From Candidatus Poribacteria bacterium (GTDB taxonomy: Bacteria; Poribacteria; WGA-4E; WGA-3G): 64,000 nucleotides of DNA. This document shows positions 45,495 through 54,642 of this stretch, piece after piece. The stretch covers positions 1 to 64,000 of the forward strand of contig JAAXHL010000088.1 in the NCBI GenBank assembly GCA_012270865.1, given 5' to 3'. How positions within the stretch are numbered: position 1 is the stretch's first letter; every line of letters starts with the position of its first letter. The position numbers were made by a program, and so were the translations under genes. The notes under the pieces are model-generated. The model made no database searches. It had not been told where the DNA came from and saw nothing but the letters and a program-made list of their open reading frames with translations.

Positions 45495-48400
45495 TTAGGA
45501 GCATCCGCTTGTTGCGCCGCAATTTGAGCAGCGATAGCAGACACCGCTTCTTAACATAAGGGCACCGCATTCAAGACACGGCGGGGCATCGGCATGCTGT
45601 AGCATCACCTGCTTCTCACGCGCCTCCCAAGAATCGGTGTCACCGTTGCTTCCGTGTGCGTACGGATCGAGTTCCTGAGGTTCCGCCATCTGTTCATCGA
45701 AACCCAGCATGTCGGGAGCATCTGAGGGTTCTTGAGAGAGAAATTGTATACCGAGCCATCGGAAAACGTAATCTATGATCGACTTCGCCATCGGTATATC
45801 GGAGTTCGATGTGAAGCCTGACGGTTCAAACTGGACATGGCTGAACTTATTCACAAGCGACTCTAACGGGACACCGTACTGCAAGGCAATAGAGGTGAGT
45901 ACCGCGATAGAGTCCATCAGTCCGGAGACGACTGTCCCTTCTTTGCTCATGCGGAGGAAAACTTCTCCAGGGCTACCGTCTTCATAGAAACCGACAGTGA
46001 TATACCCCTCATGCCCGCCGACGCTGAATTTGTGTGTAAGAGAATCGCGCGTGTCGGAGAGACGCTTCCTGATGGGACGTTCAACGAGGCCATCAATAGC
46101 AATAACCTCATCGGTTTCGCTCTGTGCGTCCTGTTGGCTTCGCGTTGAAAGCGGTTGGCTTCCTTTGCTACCATCGCGATAGACGGCGAGGCATTTGACA
46201 CCGCGTTGCCACGCTTCGACGTATAACGTCTTGATGTCATCTACAGTTGCGTTGTGTGGGATGTTAACGGTCTTGGAGATAGCACCAGAGATAAAGGGTT
46301 GCACAGCCGCCATCAATTTCAACGGTCCCATGTGATTTATATAACGGGTTCCGTGCTTACCACATTGGACAGCGCAATCGAAAACAGCGTAGTGTGTGGG
46401 TGAAAGATGCGGGGCACCTTCGATCGTGCCTGTACCGCAGATGAATTCCTCAGCCTTACTGATTTCATCTTCAGTGAACCCGATTGCCGATAGGATTTCA
46501 AAGTTCGGGTCTGCTGCGTCTTCCTTAGTAATGCCTAACCGTTCGAGGCATGCATCTCCGAGGAAACCGGGTGCGAAGGCGAGATTCAGGTCAAAAGCGG
46601 TCGGTAACATCTCCGCAACGTGATCAATATCTTCCTGTGTGAACCCTTTCCGTTTCAATGTATCTGGGTTGATATGCGGTGCGCCTTCAAAAGTCCCTGT
46701 TCCGACGAGGTACGCAATAATCGCTTCGGTCTGCTGGAGCGTGTAGTCTAAGTTGTTCAAGGCGGCTCGGACACTCTGGTTGACAATTTTCATGTACCCG
46801 CCACCTGCGAGTTTCTTGAACTTGACGAGTGCGAATTCCGGTTCGATCCCTGTGGTATCGCAATCCATAAGGAATGAGATGGTTCCGGTGGGTGCGATAA
46901 CGCTAATCTGTGAATTGCGGTAGCCGAACTGTTCACCTTTTTCAACACAGATGTCCCAATCTGCCTTTGCTGCTTCAAAGAGGTCAGATGGACATGCAGC
47001 TGGATCGATATTATAAGCAGATTCCCGGTGCATCCGCATAACGTCTAACATAGAATCTCGGTTATTTTTGTATCCGACGAACGCTCCGATGCTTTCGGCG
47101 ATTTCAGCACTCGTCCGATACCCGTGTCCACTCAAGATAGCAGTGATAGCACCCGCGTAAGCGCAAGCTTGTTCACTGTCGTAAGGGATCCCTAACCGCA
47201 TCAGAAGCGCGCCTAAGTTGGCATAACCGAGTCCAAGCGGACGGTATTCGTGAGAGCGTTGTGCAATATTTGCTGTCGGATATGAAGAAAGATCGACTAT
47301 GATTTCCATTGCGGTGGCAAACACACGGACAGTAGCCCGGAAACCCTCAATATCAAAGCTGCCGTCATCGTTCAAAAATTTGACGAGGTTGATACTTGCG
47401 AGATTGCAGGCGGAATCGTCTAAGAAGAGGTATTCGCTGCAGGGGTTGCTTGCGTTAATCCTGTCTGTGTTTTTACATGTATGCCACTTCTGAATTGTGC
47501 TGTCAAATTGGACACCCGGATCGGCGCATGCCCAAGCGGCGTGTGCGATTTTCTCCATAAGTGTTCGGGCATCATACTCATCGGCGACTTCACCGGTTAT
47601 CCGATAGGTGGTTTTCCAAGAATCGCCTTGTAGGTAAGCACTCATGAATTCATCGGTAATCCGCACGGAATTGTTACTGTTCTGTCCGCTGACAGTGCCG
47701 TATGCCTCCCCGTTAAAGTCGGAAGGGTATCCTGCGGCGATGAGTGCCTTTGCTTTATCTTCTTCCTTGAGTTTCCAGTCAATATAATCAGAGATCTCTG
47801 GGTGGTCCATGTCGAGGATAACCATTTTGGCTGCCCGTCTTGTGGTACCGCCGGACTTAATACTGCCTGCCCACCGATCAAAACCTTCAAGGAACGAGAG
47901 TACGCCAGAACTTTCGCCACCGCCAGAGAGCAGTTCGCCTTTGGCACGGACCTTACTAAAGTTAGAGCCTGTTCCGCTACCGTATTTAAAGAGCCGGACT
48001 TCGGATCTCTGGAGCTCTAACATAGAGTCCAGAGAATCGTCAACGCTTTGGATGAAACAGGCGGAATTTTGCGGGTGTTGATATGCATTGGCAGTGACCT
48101 TAACTTTTTCTGCGTCTCTGTCCCAATAGTAGTTTCCGCCGCCGCCTTCGATATTATATTCGTGCCACAATCCGCAGTTAAACCAGACAGGCGAGTTGAA
48201 TGCTCCACGTTGTGTGACGAGGATATGCGTTAACTCCATCTCAAATGCGTCTGCGTCTTCAGGGGTCGCGAAATAGCCTCCGAATTCTTCGCCGACTCTG
48301 CGGAGCGTGCGCGCGACACGGGTGACCAACTGGCGAGCACTGTCCTCTGCATCTGCGCCAGGTACCCCGGCTTTTCGGAAGTATTTGGATGCCGCAATAT

Positions 48401-48635
48401 CCGTCGCGAGTTGCGTCCAGTTCGATGGCACCTCGACCTGCTCCTGTTTAAAGATGACATCACCTTTTTCGTTATAGATAGCCGCATCACGGCGTTCCCA
48501 CTCCAACAAATCGTAGGGATGGACACCGGATGTCGTGAAATAAGGTGTGAAAGTAAGCCCCATACGATCACCTCCATTAGAATGTTTTGGTGAGGTTGTT
48601 CCGTCATCAACCTCTTTTGGATTTTCAACTGCCAT
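45495..48635 (-). CDS. nrdJ: Adenosylcobalamin-dependent (class II) ribonucleotide reductase
   Basis: A 1046-residue enzyme reducing ribonucleotides. The ten-stranded barrel motifs NSACFIQSVDDSLDSM, NSNNSVRI and NPCSEYLFLDDSACNLASINL (active-site cysteines) are present, as is the C-terminal TSCPD-like region (KFSVGGHEGYITVG). A zinc ribbon with CLECG and CYRCSNCG closes the protein. Length fits the long B12-dependent class, which works in air or without it. No intein is visible. It appears monocistronic with its own terminator; no recognisable cobalamin riboswitch was seen upstream. Confidence 0.96.
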   Translation of the reverse strand: MAVENPKEVDDGTTSPKHSNGGDRMGLTFTPYFTTSGVHPYDLLEWERRDAAIYNEKGDVIFKQEQVEVPSNWTQLATDIAASKYFRKAGVPGADAEDSARQLVTRVARTLRRVGEEFGGYFATPEDADAFEMELTHILVTQRGAFNSPVWFNCGLWHEYNIEGGGGNYYWDRDAEKVKVTANAYQHPQNSACFIQSVDDSLDSMLELQRSEVRLFKYGSGTGSNFSKVRAKGELLSGGGESSGVLSFLEGFDRWAGSIKSGGTTRRAAKMVILDMDHPEISDYIDWKLKEEDKAKALIAAGYPSDFNGEAYGTVSGQNSNNSVRITDEFMSAYLQGDSWKTTYRITGEVADEYDARTLMEKIAHAAWACADPGVQFDSTIQKWHTCKNTDRINASNPCSEYLFLDDSACNLASINLVKFLNDDGSFDIEGFRATVRVFATAMEIIVDLSSYPTANIAQRSHEYRPLGLGYANLGALLMRLGIPYDSEQACAYAGAITAILSGHGYRTSAEIAESIGAFVGYKNNRDSMLDVMRMHRESAYNIDPAACPSDLFEAAKADWDICVEKGEQFGYRNSQISVIAPTGTISFLMDCDTTGIEPEFALVKFKKLAGGGYMKIVNQSVRAALNNLDYTLQQTEAIIAYLVGTGTFEGAPHINPDTLKRKGFTQEDIDHVAEMLPTAFDLNLAFAPGFLGDACLERLGITKEDAADPNFEILSAIGFTEDEISKAEEFICGTGTIEGAPHLSPTHYAVFDCAVQCGKHGTRYINHMGPLKLMAAVQPFISGAISKTVNIPHNATVDDIKTLYVEAWQRGVKCLAVYRDGSKGSQPLSTRSQQDAQSETDEVIAIDGLVERPIRKRLSDTRDSLTHKFSVGGHEGYITVGFYEDGSPGEVFLRMSKEGTVVSGLMDSIAVLTSIALQYGVPLESLVNKFSHVQFEPSGFTSNSDIPMAKSIIDYVFRWLGIQFLSQEPSDAPDMLGFDEQMAEPQELDPYAHGSNGDTDSWEAREKQVMLQHADAPPCLECGALMLRSGVCYRCSNCGATSGCS

Positions 48636-48740
48636 ACTCGTCCCTTTCAGGCTCCGTGTCCACTAAAAAGCATCCCCGAAACCTTTTTTATCAAAAATGA
48701 TGTGTGCTCAACGCACGCTATATAGTATGAATGGATATTA

Positions 48741-48889
48741 GGACTTACGCAATTTTGACTGCATCCTATTTTGTTAGATGAGATTTCTCGGAAAACCGAG
48801 CGTTTTAGTGTCACAAACTAACAGTTTTGCGGCGTACTCGCCCAGATGCGAAGTGCATCATGCTACAAAAGAGCAGCATGCGTAAGTCC
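48741..48889. mobile_element. 149-bp MITE with 11-bp terminal inverted repeats
   Basis: The left end GGACTTACGCA and the right end TGCGTAAGTCC are perfect 11-bp inverted copies. TA dinucleotides flank both ends (48739-48740 and 48890-48891), as expected for TA-targeting IS630/mariner-type transposition. The interior encodes nothing and has local dyad symmetry (CTCGGAAAACCGAG near 48787). It sits in the gap between nrdJ and tyrS. Related, more decayed ends occur at 24003-24081. Confidence 0.8.
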
Positions 48890-48911
48890 TATGAATATTT
48901 TGTGATTCTCG

Positions 48912-50189
48912 TTAGTTTTCCTTTAGCACGATGCGATGATAACGCTTTTTGCCGGCACGAAGCAGCAGTGCCTCGTCTTCAAGCAGATCGGTTCCGACGA
49001 CCATATCTATCGCACGGTACTGTTTTTCGTTGATGTAAGCACCGCCTTGTTGGATGAGTCGTCGTGCCTCGCTACGTGAATTCGCTAACCCGACTTCATG
49101 GAACAGCGTCATGATTGGGATCCCACTATCAAGTCGATCGGCTGCGATATGTGTCATCGGCATTTCGGTGTTATTGAGATTGCCGCCGCCAAAGGCAGCA
49201 CGCGATGTTGCTTGTGCTTTGTCTGCTTCCGTTTTTCCGTGTGCGAGTTGTGTGACTTCGTAAGCGAGTACCTCTTTCGCCTCGCGAATCGCTTCATGCT
49301 CTAATTTGCCGAGCTGTCGGACCTCGGTCATCGGTAGGAACGTGAAATAGGCTAAGAACTTTGGAACATCACGGTCATCTACATTGATCCAGTACTGATA
49401 GAATTCATAAGGTGATGTCCGTTGTGCGTCAAGCCAAACTGCGCCGCCAGCGGTTTTTCCCATCTTTGCGCCGGTTGCTGTCGTGAGGAGCGGAAAAGTG
49501 ACGGCGTGAACCTGCTCGCCTTCAATCCGACGGATGAGACCGACACCGGCAAGGATGTTGCCCCACTGGTCGTCGCCCCCGAGTTGGAGACGGCACCCGT
49601 ATTCCTGAAACAGACGCAAATAGTCATACGCTTGAAGCAGTTGGTAATTAAATTCCAGAAATGAGAGACCGAGTTCACGTTCGAGACGTTGGCGGTAACC
49701 CTCTGCACGAATCATCTCATTCACTCGGAAGTGTTTACCTATGTCTCGTAAAAATTCGATGTAGTTCACCGAGAGCAGCCAATCTGCGTTGTTGAGAAAC
49801 CTACCTACTTCGGACACAGTTTGCGCGTCCGCACTTTCTGCTTTCTTGTTATCTAAGTGTAAGTAACGTTGGAGTTGTGCGAGGATCCTTTTAGCGTTCT
49901 CTGAAATCTGTTCTTCTGATAACATCGGGCGCATCTCGGTTTTGTCTGTTGGGTCGCCGATCATCGTTGTGCCGCCTCCGATGATTGCGATCGGTTTATG
50001 TCCTGCGCGTTGCAGGTGTGCCATCGCCATTATCGGTACTAAACTTCCGACGTGTAGGCTTGGTGCTGTTGGGTCAAATCCGACGTAGTAGGTAACTTGT
50101 TTTTCTGCTAACAGGCGTGCGACCTGTTCAGTATTTGTGACCTGTTTGATAAAGCCTCGTTCGTTCAGGGCTTCAAAAACGTTGTCCAT
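48912..50189 (-). CDS. tyrS: Tyrosyl-tRNA synthetase
   Basis: A 425-residue class I synthetase. YVGFDPTAPSLHVGSLVP carries the HIGH-type motif, and KMGKTAGGAVWLD is the KMSKS-type loop. The tyrosine-binding QAYDYLRLFQEYGCRLQLGGDDQWGN is complete. The C-terminal S4 domain begins near residue 345 (SEARRLIQQGGAYINEKQYR). No T-box leader was noticed in the upstream gap. Confidence 0.97.
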   Translation of the reverse strand: MDNVFEALNERGFIKQVTNTEQVARLLAEKQVTYYVGFDPTAPSLHVGSLVPIMAMAHLQRAGHKPIAIIGGGTTMIGDPTDKTEMRPMLSEEQISENAKRILAQLQRYLHLDNKKAESADAQTVSEVGRFLNNADWLLSVNYIEFLRDIGKHFRVNEMIRAEGYRQRLERELGLSFLEFNYQLLQAYDYLRLFQEYGCRLQLGGDDQWGNILAGVGLIRRIEGEQVHAVTFPLLTTATGAKMGKTAGGAVWLDAQRTSPYEFYQYWINVDDRDVPKFLAYFTFLPMTEVRQLGKLEHEAIREAKEVLAYEVTQLAHGKTEADKAQATSRAAFGGGNLNNTEMPMTHIAADRLDSGIPIMTLFHEVGLANSRSEARRLIQQGGAYINEKQYRAIDMVVGTDLLEDEALLLRAGKKRYHRIVLKEN

Positions 50190-50467
50190 TTTTTGTCCTG
50201 TTTTAGTTTAATTTTAGTTTATGAATTTATTACAAGGAATTCGATTGGTGCGGTTCGCATCTCAATTTGGATTTACGAACAGTTTCCACACCGAACACAC
50301 AAGAGGTACAATGGGGAATTTAATAGAAAATTTATGCTTGTAACCTAATACAAAAATTGGAGATAAGGATTTTTTACCGAAATATCCTTAGCCAATATTA
50401 TATAGGATTTTTGAAGTTCTGGCAAATTATTTTTTTCAGATTTTTGACATTTTTTAAACTTTTGAGA

Positions 50468-50551
50468 TTAACCTGAAGCGACTTCAATGCTGCTGAACAT
50501 GTTGACCTTGAGCCTATCGTGAATTCTCTGTTTGAGTTCTTTGCCTGCCAC
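50468..50551 (-). pseudogene. Truncated duplicate of the BolA-like N-terminus
   Basis: A short frame from GTG 50551 (AGAGG upstream) reads AGKELKQRIHDRLKVNMFSSIEVASG and stops at 50468. It matches the start of the neighbouring BolA-like protein (ACERLKQKIHDTL...VDVSDG) but ends after 27 residues. Either a broken tandem copy or a small peptide gene. The rest of the 50190-50588 region is AT-rich and shows nothing else. Confidence 0.5.
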
Positions 50552-50588
50552 GGTTATGCCTCTATTATTTTTTCGATGTTGTTGATTC

Positions 50589-50855
50589 CTAATAACAGAA
50601 TCTAACTTCTTCGGGCATCATGCCAATAGATAAAGTGACGTTTCCCCATTCCTCGGTTGAAAGATGATCAAATAGTTCCTGCCAAATGATGTCGCCTCTG
50701 CCTTTCATGGTGTATCCATTGAATTTTCTGCTGACGACGATAATGTGAACAAGATTGTCATCTCCATCAGAAACATCAACGTAGTCTTTTTTATCGTTGA
50801 AATATCCATTGCTGAGGGTGTCGTGGATTTTCTGTTTTAACCGTTCACATGCCAT
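50589..50855 (-). CDS. BolA-like small protein
   Basis: An 88-residue protein reading VDVSDGDDNLVHIIVVSRKFNGYTMKGRGDIIWQELFDHL...LSIGMMPEEV, which follows the BolA/IbaG pattern (beta strand, VVSxxFxG, R-x-[LI]-[VI] helix, then a strand ending in [TM]PEE). BolA proteins act with monothiol glutaredoxins in iron-sulfur handling or gene regulation. The start is unclear; ATG 50855 overlaps the end of the RraA-like gene, and the frame extends further upstream. The similarity is moderate. Confidence 0.6.
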   Translation of the reverse strand: MACERLKQKIHDTLSNGYFNDKKDYVDVSDGDDNLVHIIVVSRKFNGYTMKGRGDIIWQELFDHLSTEEWGNVTLSIGMMPEEVRFCY

Positions 50856-51588
50856 TTTCCTCATCATCCTCTGCATAAGAGTGTCCACTGAAGATTGCGC
50901 GGACCTGTTTGGCTGTCTTCGGACCTGAGAGCAATTTTCCGATGCGGTCGCCTTCTTCTTCAAGCAACGCTTTAACGTTCGTGAGTACGGCTTCTAATTT
51001 GTCGCCCGGAAATTTGCACGCGCCGTTTTCGTCCATGTGGATAATTTCACCCGGTGCGACATCCATACCTGCTATTGATACCGGTACGTTGACGGCTTGA
51101 ACCGCCATTGCGCCGTGCCCTGGCGTAATACCACTTAACAGGTACTGAAATTCCATCGGTCGGATCTCATCAATATCGCGTGAGGGACCATTTGAAATTG
51201 CACCGAGACAACCGATTGACTTCATCGCTGCTGTCATGTTCCCGCCAGCGAGACCCACTTTATTCGCGAGTTCGGGTGGAAACTTTTGCTCAAACGCCAA
51301 AATCGTCGGTCGTTTCGAGGCACCTAACGCGTCAATGACATCCATAAAGGAGAGTTCCGAATAATTAGGGTCTGGTACCCCGTAGACGCACGTCACCGCA
51401 TACCCAGCGACGGCTCCGAGTTCAGGGTACATACAACGGATTGTCGTGTCGGTATACCAATTCTCTGTCCACGGGTTGTAGAGTCCGAGGCATAGTGGAC
51501 TCGTCGGATAGGTCGCGACGACATTCGTAATCGAAGGCGTATCATAGTTGCGCAGTTCCGCCAACATTTCCTGCTCAGTTAGTGCCAT
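50845..51588 (-). CDS. RraA-like / HMG aldolase family protein
   Basis: A 247-residue protein of the RraA fold. DTPSITNVVA opens the domain, VGLAGGNMTAAMKSIGCLGAISNGPSRDIDEI carries the conserved GG and NGxxRD metal/substrate motif, and PGEIIHMDENGACKFP is the C-terminal signature. Members include 4-hydroxy-4-methyl-2-oxoglutarate aldolases and regulators of RNase E; an aldolase-like role fits the adjacent HpcH-type gene. The start codon is preceded by a 21-bp segment also found at 6165-6185. Confidence 0.88.
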   Translation of the reverse strand: MALTEQEMLAELRNYDTPSITNVVATYPTSPLCLGLYNPWTENWYTDTTIRCMYPELGAVAGYAVTCVYGVPDPNYSELSFMDVIDALGASKRPTILAFEQKFPPELANKVGLAGGNMTAAMKSIGCLGAISNGPSRDIDEIRPMEFQYLLSGITPGHGAMAVQAVNVPVSIAGMDVAPGEIIHMDENGACKFPGDKLEAVLTNVKALLEEEGDRIGKLLSGPKTAKQVRAIFSGHSYAEDDEENGM

Positions 51589-51609
51589 TTTTTAATTTTC
51601 CTTGCGGTT
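51589..51609 (-). promoter_or_regulatory. Shared 21-bp ribosome-binding-site segment
   Basis: Reading toward the start codon, AACCGCAAGGAAAATTAAAA plus one further A is identical to 6165-6185 upstream of the unrelated selenoprotein candidate. It contains AAGGA as the Shine-Dalgarno sequence. At 6165 it is the edge of a direct repeat; here more distant sequence (AACGAAGTGGAA near 51677-51688 on the minus strand) also resembles that repeat. Confidence 0.65.
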
Positions 51610-51720
51610 AAGTAGCGTAGGTTGAGACATTCACGTGCCTCTGGGTAGCGTTGAAGAAACACCGAAGCAAAAACCCTTCCACTTCGTTTCAGGTTTAGTA
51701 TCTTGGATCTCGATTAATAA

Positions 51721-51736
51721 GAGGTGTAAGCACCTC
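51721..51736 (-). terminator. Hairpin downstream of the HpcH-like gene
   Basis: GAGGTG (51721-51726) pairs with CACCTC (51731-51736) around TAAG. On the minus strand TTATTAATC follows. It lies in the gap before the RraA-like gene and is short, so it may attenuate transcription rather than end it. Confidence 0.4.
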
Positions 51737-51760
51737 GTGTGATGGATAACGAGATAGGTT

Positions 51761-52639
51761 TTAGACAGGCATCGTTCTACCGGCATAAGCGCGTCCGATG
51801 CGTGCGGCTTCTTCGCCGCCACCGGTGATGCGTACACCAGCGTCAATGCTTGCCTCAATTGTATCAGGGGACGTGCTTTCTAAAAATCGGATTCCAGCTG
51901 CTTGGCATGCTGCGAAGACGCGATCACGAGCGTCTTGCAATTCCTTTGGACGCGGGTTCGGTGGATTTTTGTAGCCGAATGACATGCTCATATCACCCGG
52001 TCCCCATTCTGCGAAAGCGATTCCGGGAACTTGCGCGGTGATTTCAACGTTTGCTAATGCCCGTTTATTTTCAAATTTGAGTCCGAGGAAGAGTTCACCG
52101 TTTGGGTTTAGGGGCCAGGGATCGGCGATGTCGAGGTATTCGTTAGCGGAGATACCCCAAATTGGTGCAGCGGAGCCTTGACCTGCTGAACCGCGCCGTC
52201 CGACATCTAACTGTGTACCGACACCGATTGTCTGGAACGGGTATCGGCAGGCTTCGACGAATGCTTTGACCGCTTCTGGGGATTCAGCGTGGCAAAGTAG
52301 GAGTCCGTGTACGCCGCGTGCGAGGAGTTGCCGCATCTGCCAACCGTTGGCGCGAATGACATCTGCGCTAATGCCGTCTACGGGTAATTCGACGATAACT
52401 GCTGGGGTTTTGTGTCCACTATTCGTTGGACCGCCATCAGCAAGACCGCGCATGAAACCGTCGAGTCCAGCGAGATCGAAACACCCGTGCTCCATGCCGA
52501 CGTTGATATAGTCCGCCCAGGTTTTTGCCATCGCGCGACCTGCGTCATAGTTCAGGTCCGCACCTGTGTGGCTCCCTGTATAAAAGACAGGTAGATCGTT
52601 TTCGAGTAGTTCAATCACCTTATTAACGCGTTTTGGCAT
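51761..52639 (-). CDS. HpcH/HpaI aldolase family protein
   Basis: A 292-residue (beta/alpha)8 class II aldolase-like protein. FAEWGPGDMSMSFG contains the conserved Glu/Asp region that binds the metal near the C-terminal strands, GVGTQLDVGRRGS resembles the central GP/GT loop, and VELPVDGISADVIRANGWQMRQLLARGVHGLLLCHAESPEAVKAFV shows the repeated barrel strands. ATG 52639 has AAGGAG upstream; an in-frame extension to 52666 is not needed. Probably cleaves or forms 2-oxo acid aldols; the RraA-like gene downstream on the same strand suggests one pathway. Confidence 0.85.
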   Translation of the reverse strand: MPKRVNKVIELLENDLPVFYTGSHTGADLNYDAGRAMAKTWADYINVGMEHGCFDLAGLDGFMRGLADGGPTNSGHKTPAVIVELPVDGISADVIRANGWQMRQLLARGVHGLLLCHAESPEAVKAFVEACRYPFQTIGVGTQLDVGRRGSAGQGSAAPIWGISANEYLDIADPWPLNPNGELFLGLKFENKRALANVEITAQVPGIAFAEWGPGDMSMSFGYKNPPNPRPKELQDARDRVFAACQAAGIRFLESTSPDTIEASIDAGVRITGGGEEAARIGRAYAGRTMPV

Positions 52640-52837
52640 TGCGGGATCTCCTTGAAAAAGGCACAAAGAAAAACGTGCTTAACTTAAAAGAAACGAAACA
52701 AAATTAAAACCGGTTTCAATAATTTTTTCATCCGATTTCAGTTCCACGATTTAAAAAATTGTATAAAATTCGTGACAATATGTCAACAAATTTTTTAAAA
52801 GCCTGTGTGCGCTGAGAATAGAGGGTTTTGAAATTCC

Positions 52838-52866
52838 TTGACACATCTATCGCTTCCATTTATGAT
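52838..52866 (+). promoter_or_regulatory. Sigma70-type promoter for the MDR gene
   Basis: TTGACA (52838-52843), a 17-nt spacer and TATGAT (52861-52866) lie about 47 nt upstream of the start codon at 52913. Confidence 0.75.
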
Positions 52867-52912
52867 AAAAAGGTGAATTACAAACCCAAATTTCTATAGA
52901 GGGCATTAGATT

Positions 52913-53863
52913 ATGAAAGCGATTGTCACCAAATTATTGCCAGACAAACGACGCGAAAAAACCGTTGTCACTGACTGGAAAGAACCTGCACCACCTGTCC
53001 GAAACGAGGTGCTCTGTGAAGCGGTTTTCACCGGATTGACCAACGGTACAGAGCGGAATCAGATTATCGGTGGAAACTATTCGGCGCCTGATGATCGACT
53101 TCCAGCAGGTGGCGGATACCAGAACGTCGGTAGAATCATTGAGACGGGACCCGACGTGACGCAGCTGCAGGTCAACGACCTCATCTACGCCAGCGTGGAC
53201 CATGTTGAACGGTTCACGATTCCGGAGAACGGACTACTGTTGAAATTGCCTGAAGACATTGATCCTTGTGATGCTGCGCTTTTCGGGATTTCCGGTGTCG
53301 CGATGCATTGCTGCCGTCGCGTTGATCCACGTATCGGCGAAAAGGTCCTTATCGTCGGACAGGGGTGTATCGGTATGTTCGCAGCACAGATCGCCTACGC
53401 TATGGGCGCGCGCGTTACGGTCTGTGATATTGAAGCATCGCGATTGGAACAGATCCGTCAACTCGGTGTTGCAGAGCAAGTTTTTAATACAAGTGGTGAG
53501 GGTTGGCAGACACAGATTCAAGACGGAACATTTGATGCTGTTATGGATTTCGCTGGTGTTCCTGAGATGGTTACACCGATGATACAGGCGTGTAAGGTTC
53601 GGGGGCGCGTGCTCTTAGTCGCTGGACGATTTGATGTCAACTATACTTTCAACGTCGGGCAGTTTAGAGAAATTAGCATTCTACAATGCAGCCATTTCAC
53701 GCGTGATGATTTGGAAAACCTATGCCGTTTTTTGCGTCAAGGTTCCGTTAAAATCGCCCCACTCATTCGCCACCGCGTCCATGTTGACGAATCACCGCAG
53801 ATATATAGATGGCTCCGCGATGAACCGATGCGCCTATTGGGAACCGTATTTGAATGGGGATAA
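52913..53863 (+). CDS. Medium-chain dehydrogenase/reductase
   Basis: A 316-residue MDR-superfamily protein. The GroES-like N-domain (EVLCEAVFTGLTNGTERNQIIGG...AGGGYQNVGRIIETG) lacks the usual catalytic-zinc cysteine and the structural four-cysteine lobe, so it is likely a zinc-independent or sugar-type member. The Rossmann loop VLIVGQGCIGMFAAQIA and DIEASRLEQI (acidic end of strand 2, suggesting NAD) follow. It resembles bacteriochlorophyllide or polyol dehydrogenase-like enzymes found next to sugar genes. Monocistronic behind its own promoter. Confidence 0.85.
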   Translation: MKAIVTKLLPDKRREKTVVTDWKEPAPPVRNEVLCEAVFTGLTNGTERNQIIGGNYSAPDDRLPAGGGYQNVGRIIETGPDVTQLQVNDLIYASVDHVERFTIPENGLLLKLPEDIDPCDAALFGISGVAMHCCRRVDPRIGEKVLIVGQGCIGMFAAQIAYAMGARVTVCDIEASRLEQIRQLGVAEQVFNTSGEGWQTQIQDGTFDAVMDFAGVPEMVTPMIQACKVRGRVLLVAGRFDVNYTFNVGQFREISILQCSHFTRDDLENLCRFLRQGSVKIAPLIRHRVHVDESPQIYRWLRDEPMRLLGTVFEWG

Positions 53864-53998
53864 GTGCTAATAGTGCCTGCCTATACAATAACAGGCGCAC
53901 CCATAAATTCTTAAGGTTTCCCGAACTTCTTAAGTCGAGTTCACGGTATCCAAATTATCCTGCCTAAACACTTTCAAAAAACCTTCAATTAAAAAAAG

Positions 53999-54024
53999 TG
54001 CAACTTTTTTGCAACTCGTTTGTA
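53999..54024 (+). promoter_or_regulatory. Candidate ECF-type promoter, sigma/anti-sigma locus
   Basis: TGCAACTTTT (53999-54008) followed 13 nt after CTTT by TGTA (54021-54024). It resembles the elements at 44890-44917 and 59318-59344. About 72 nt before the sigma factor start. Confidence 0.35.
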
Positions 54025-54096
54025 GTAACGATAACTTCACTTTTTAACAGCAAGTTTTGGAAACCTGCGAGCTGCGCCAAAAGGCTGAGTTGTAAT

Positions 54097-54642
54097 ATGA
54101 CGGAAGATAAATTCCTTGCGCTTTTCCACGAGCACAAGGCTCAGATTTATCAACATACCCTCTATCTACTCGGCAATCGGGAAGATGCGGAGGACATAAC
54201 ACAAGAGACGTTCATCAAGGCGTGGGAATACCGTGCTAAATTGCGTCCGAAAACCGCACGTTCATGGTTACTGAAATGTGCACAGAATCTCTGTTTCAAT
54301 CTGATGAAGCGACATAAATTTCAGGTGCATTTGGCGGACGGAGACGATACGGATCCCGAAACAGAACTCGAAACTTTAATGCACACACATTCTGGTCGCT
54401 CAAATCCGTCACCAGATGAAATTGTGGTTCAGCAGGAACTCAAGGATTCCGGGCATTATGCTATCAAGAAATTGCCGCCAGATATGCGTGTGGTGGTCGT
54501 TATGCGGGAATTGAACGGTATGAGTTTCAAAGAGATTTCAGAAGTCTTAGAACAACCTGAAGGGACCGTAAAATCAACAGCGTTCCGTGCCAGAAAGAGA
54601 TTGCGGGAGTTGCTGCGTCCGTATTGGAGAGATGAAAAATGA
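54097..54642 (+). CDS. ECF-family RNA polymerase sigma factor
   Basis: A 181-residue sigma factor with only regions 2 and 4. Region 2 is LFHEHKAQIYQHTLYLLGNREDAEDITQETFIKAWEYR; region 4 is KKLPPDMRVVVVMRELNGMSFKEISEVLEQPEGTVKSTAFRARKRLRELL. ATG 54097 was chosen over an upstream GTG at 53998, which adds 33 non-homologous residues. The stop overlaps the start of a zinc-finger anti-sigma gene (ATGA), so the two are coupled, typical of a membrane-sensed stress response. Confidence 0.94.
   Translation: MTEDKFLALFHEHKAQIYQHTLYLLGNREDAEDITQETFIKAWEYRAKLRPKTARSWLLKCAQNLCFNLMKRHKFQVHLADGDDTDPETELETLMHTHSGRSNPSPDEIVVQQELKDSGHYAIKKLPPDMRVVVVMRELNGMSFKEISEVLEQPEGTVKSTAFRARKRLRELLRPYWRDEK

Noticed and set aside
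48636-48740. Cobalamin riboswitch upstream of the B12-dependent reductase
   Set aside because: The short leader does not show the conserved B12-box pattern, and the rest of the gap is a MITE.
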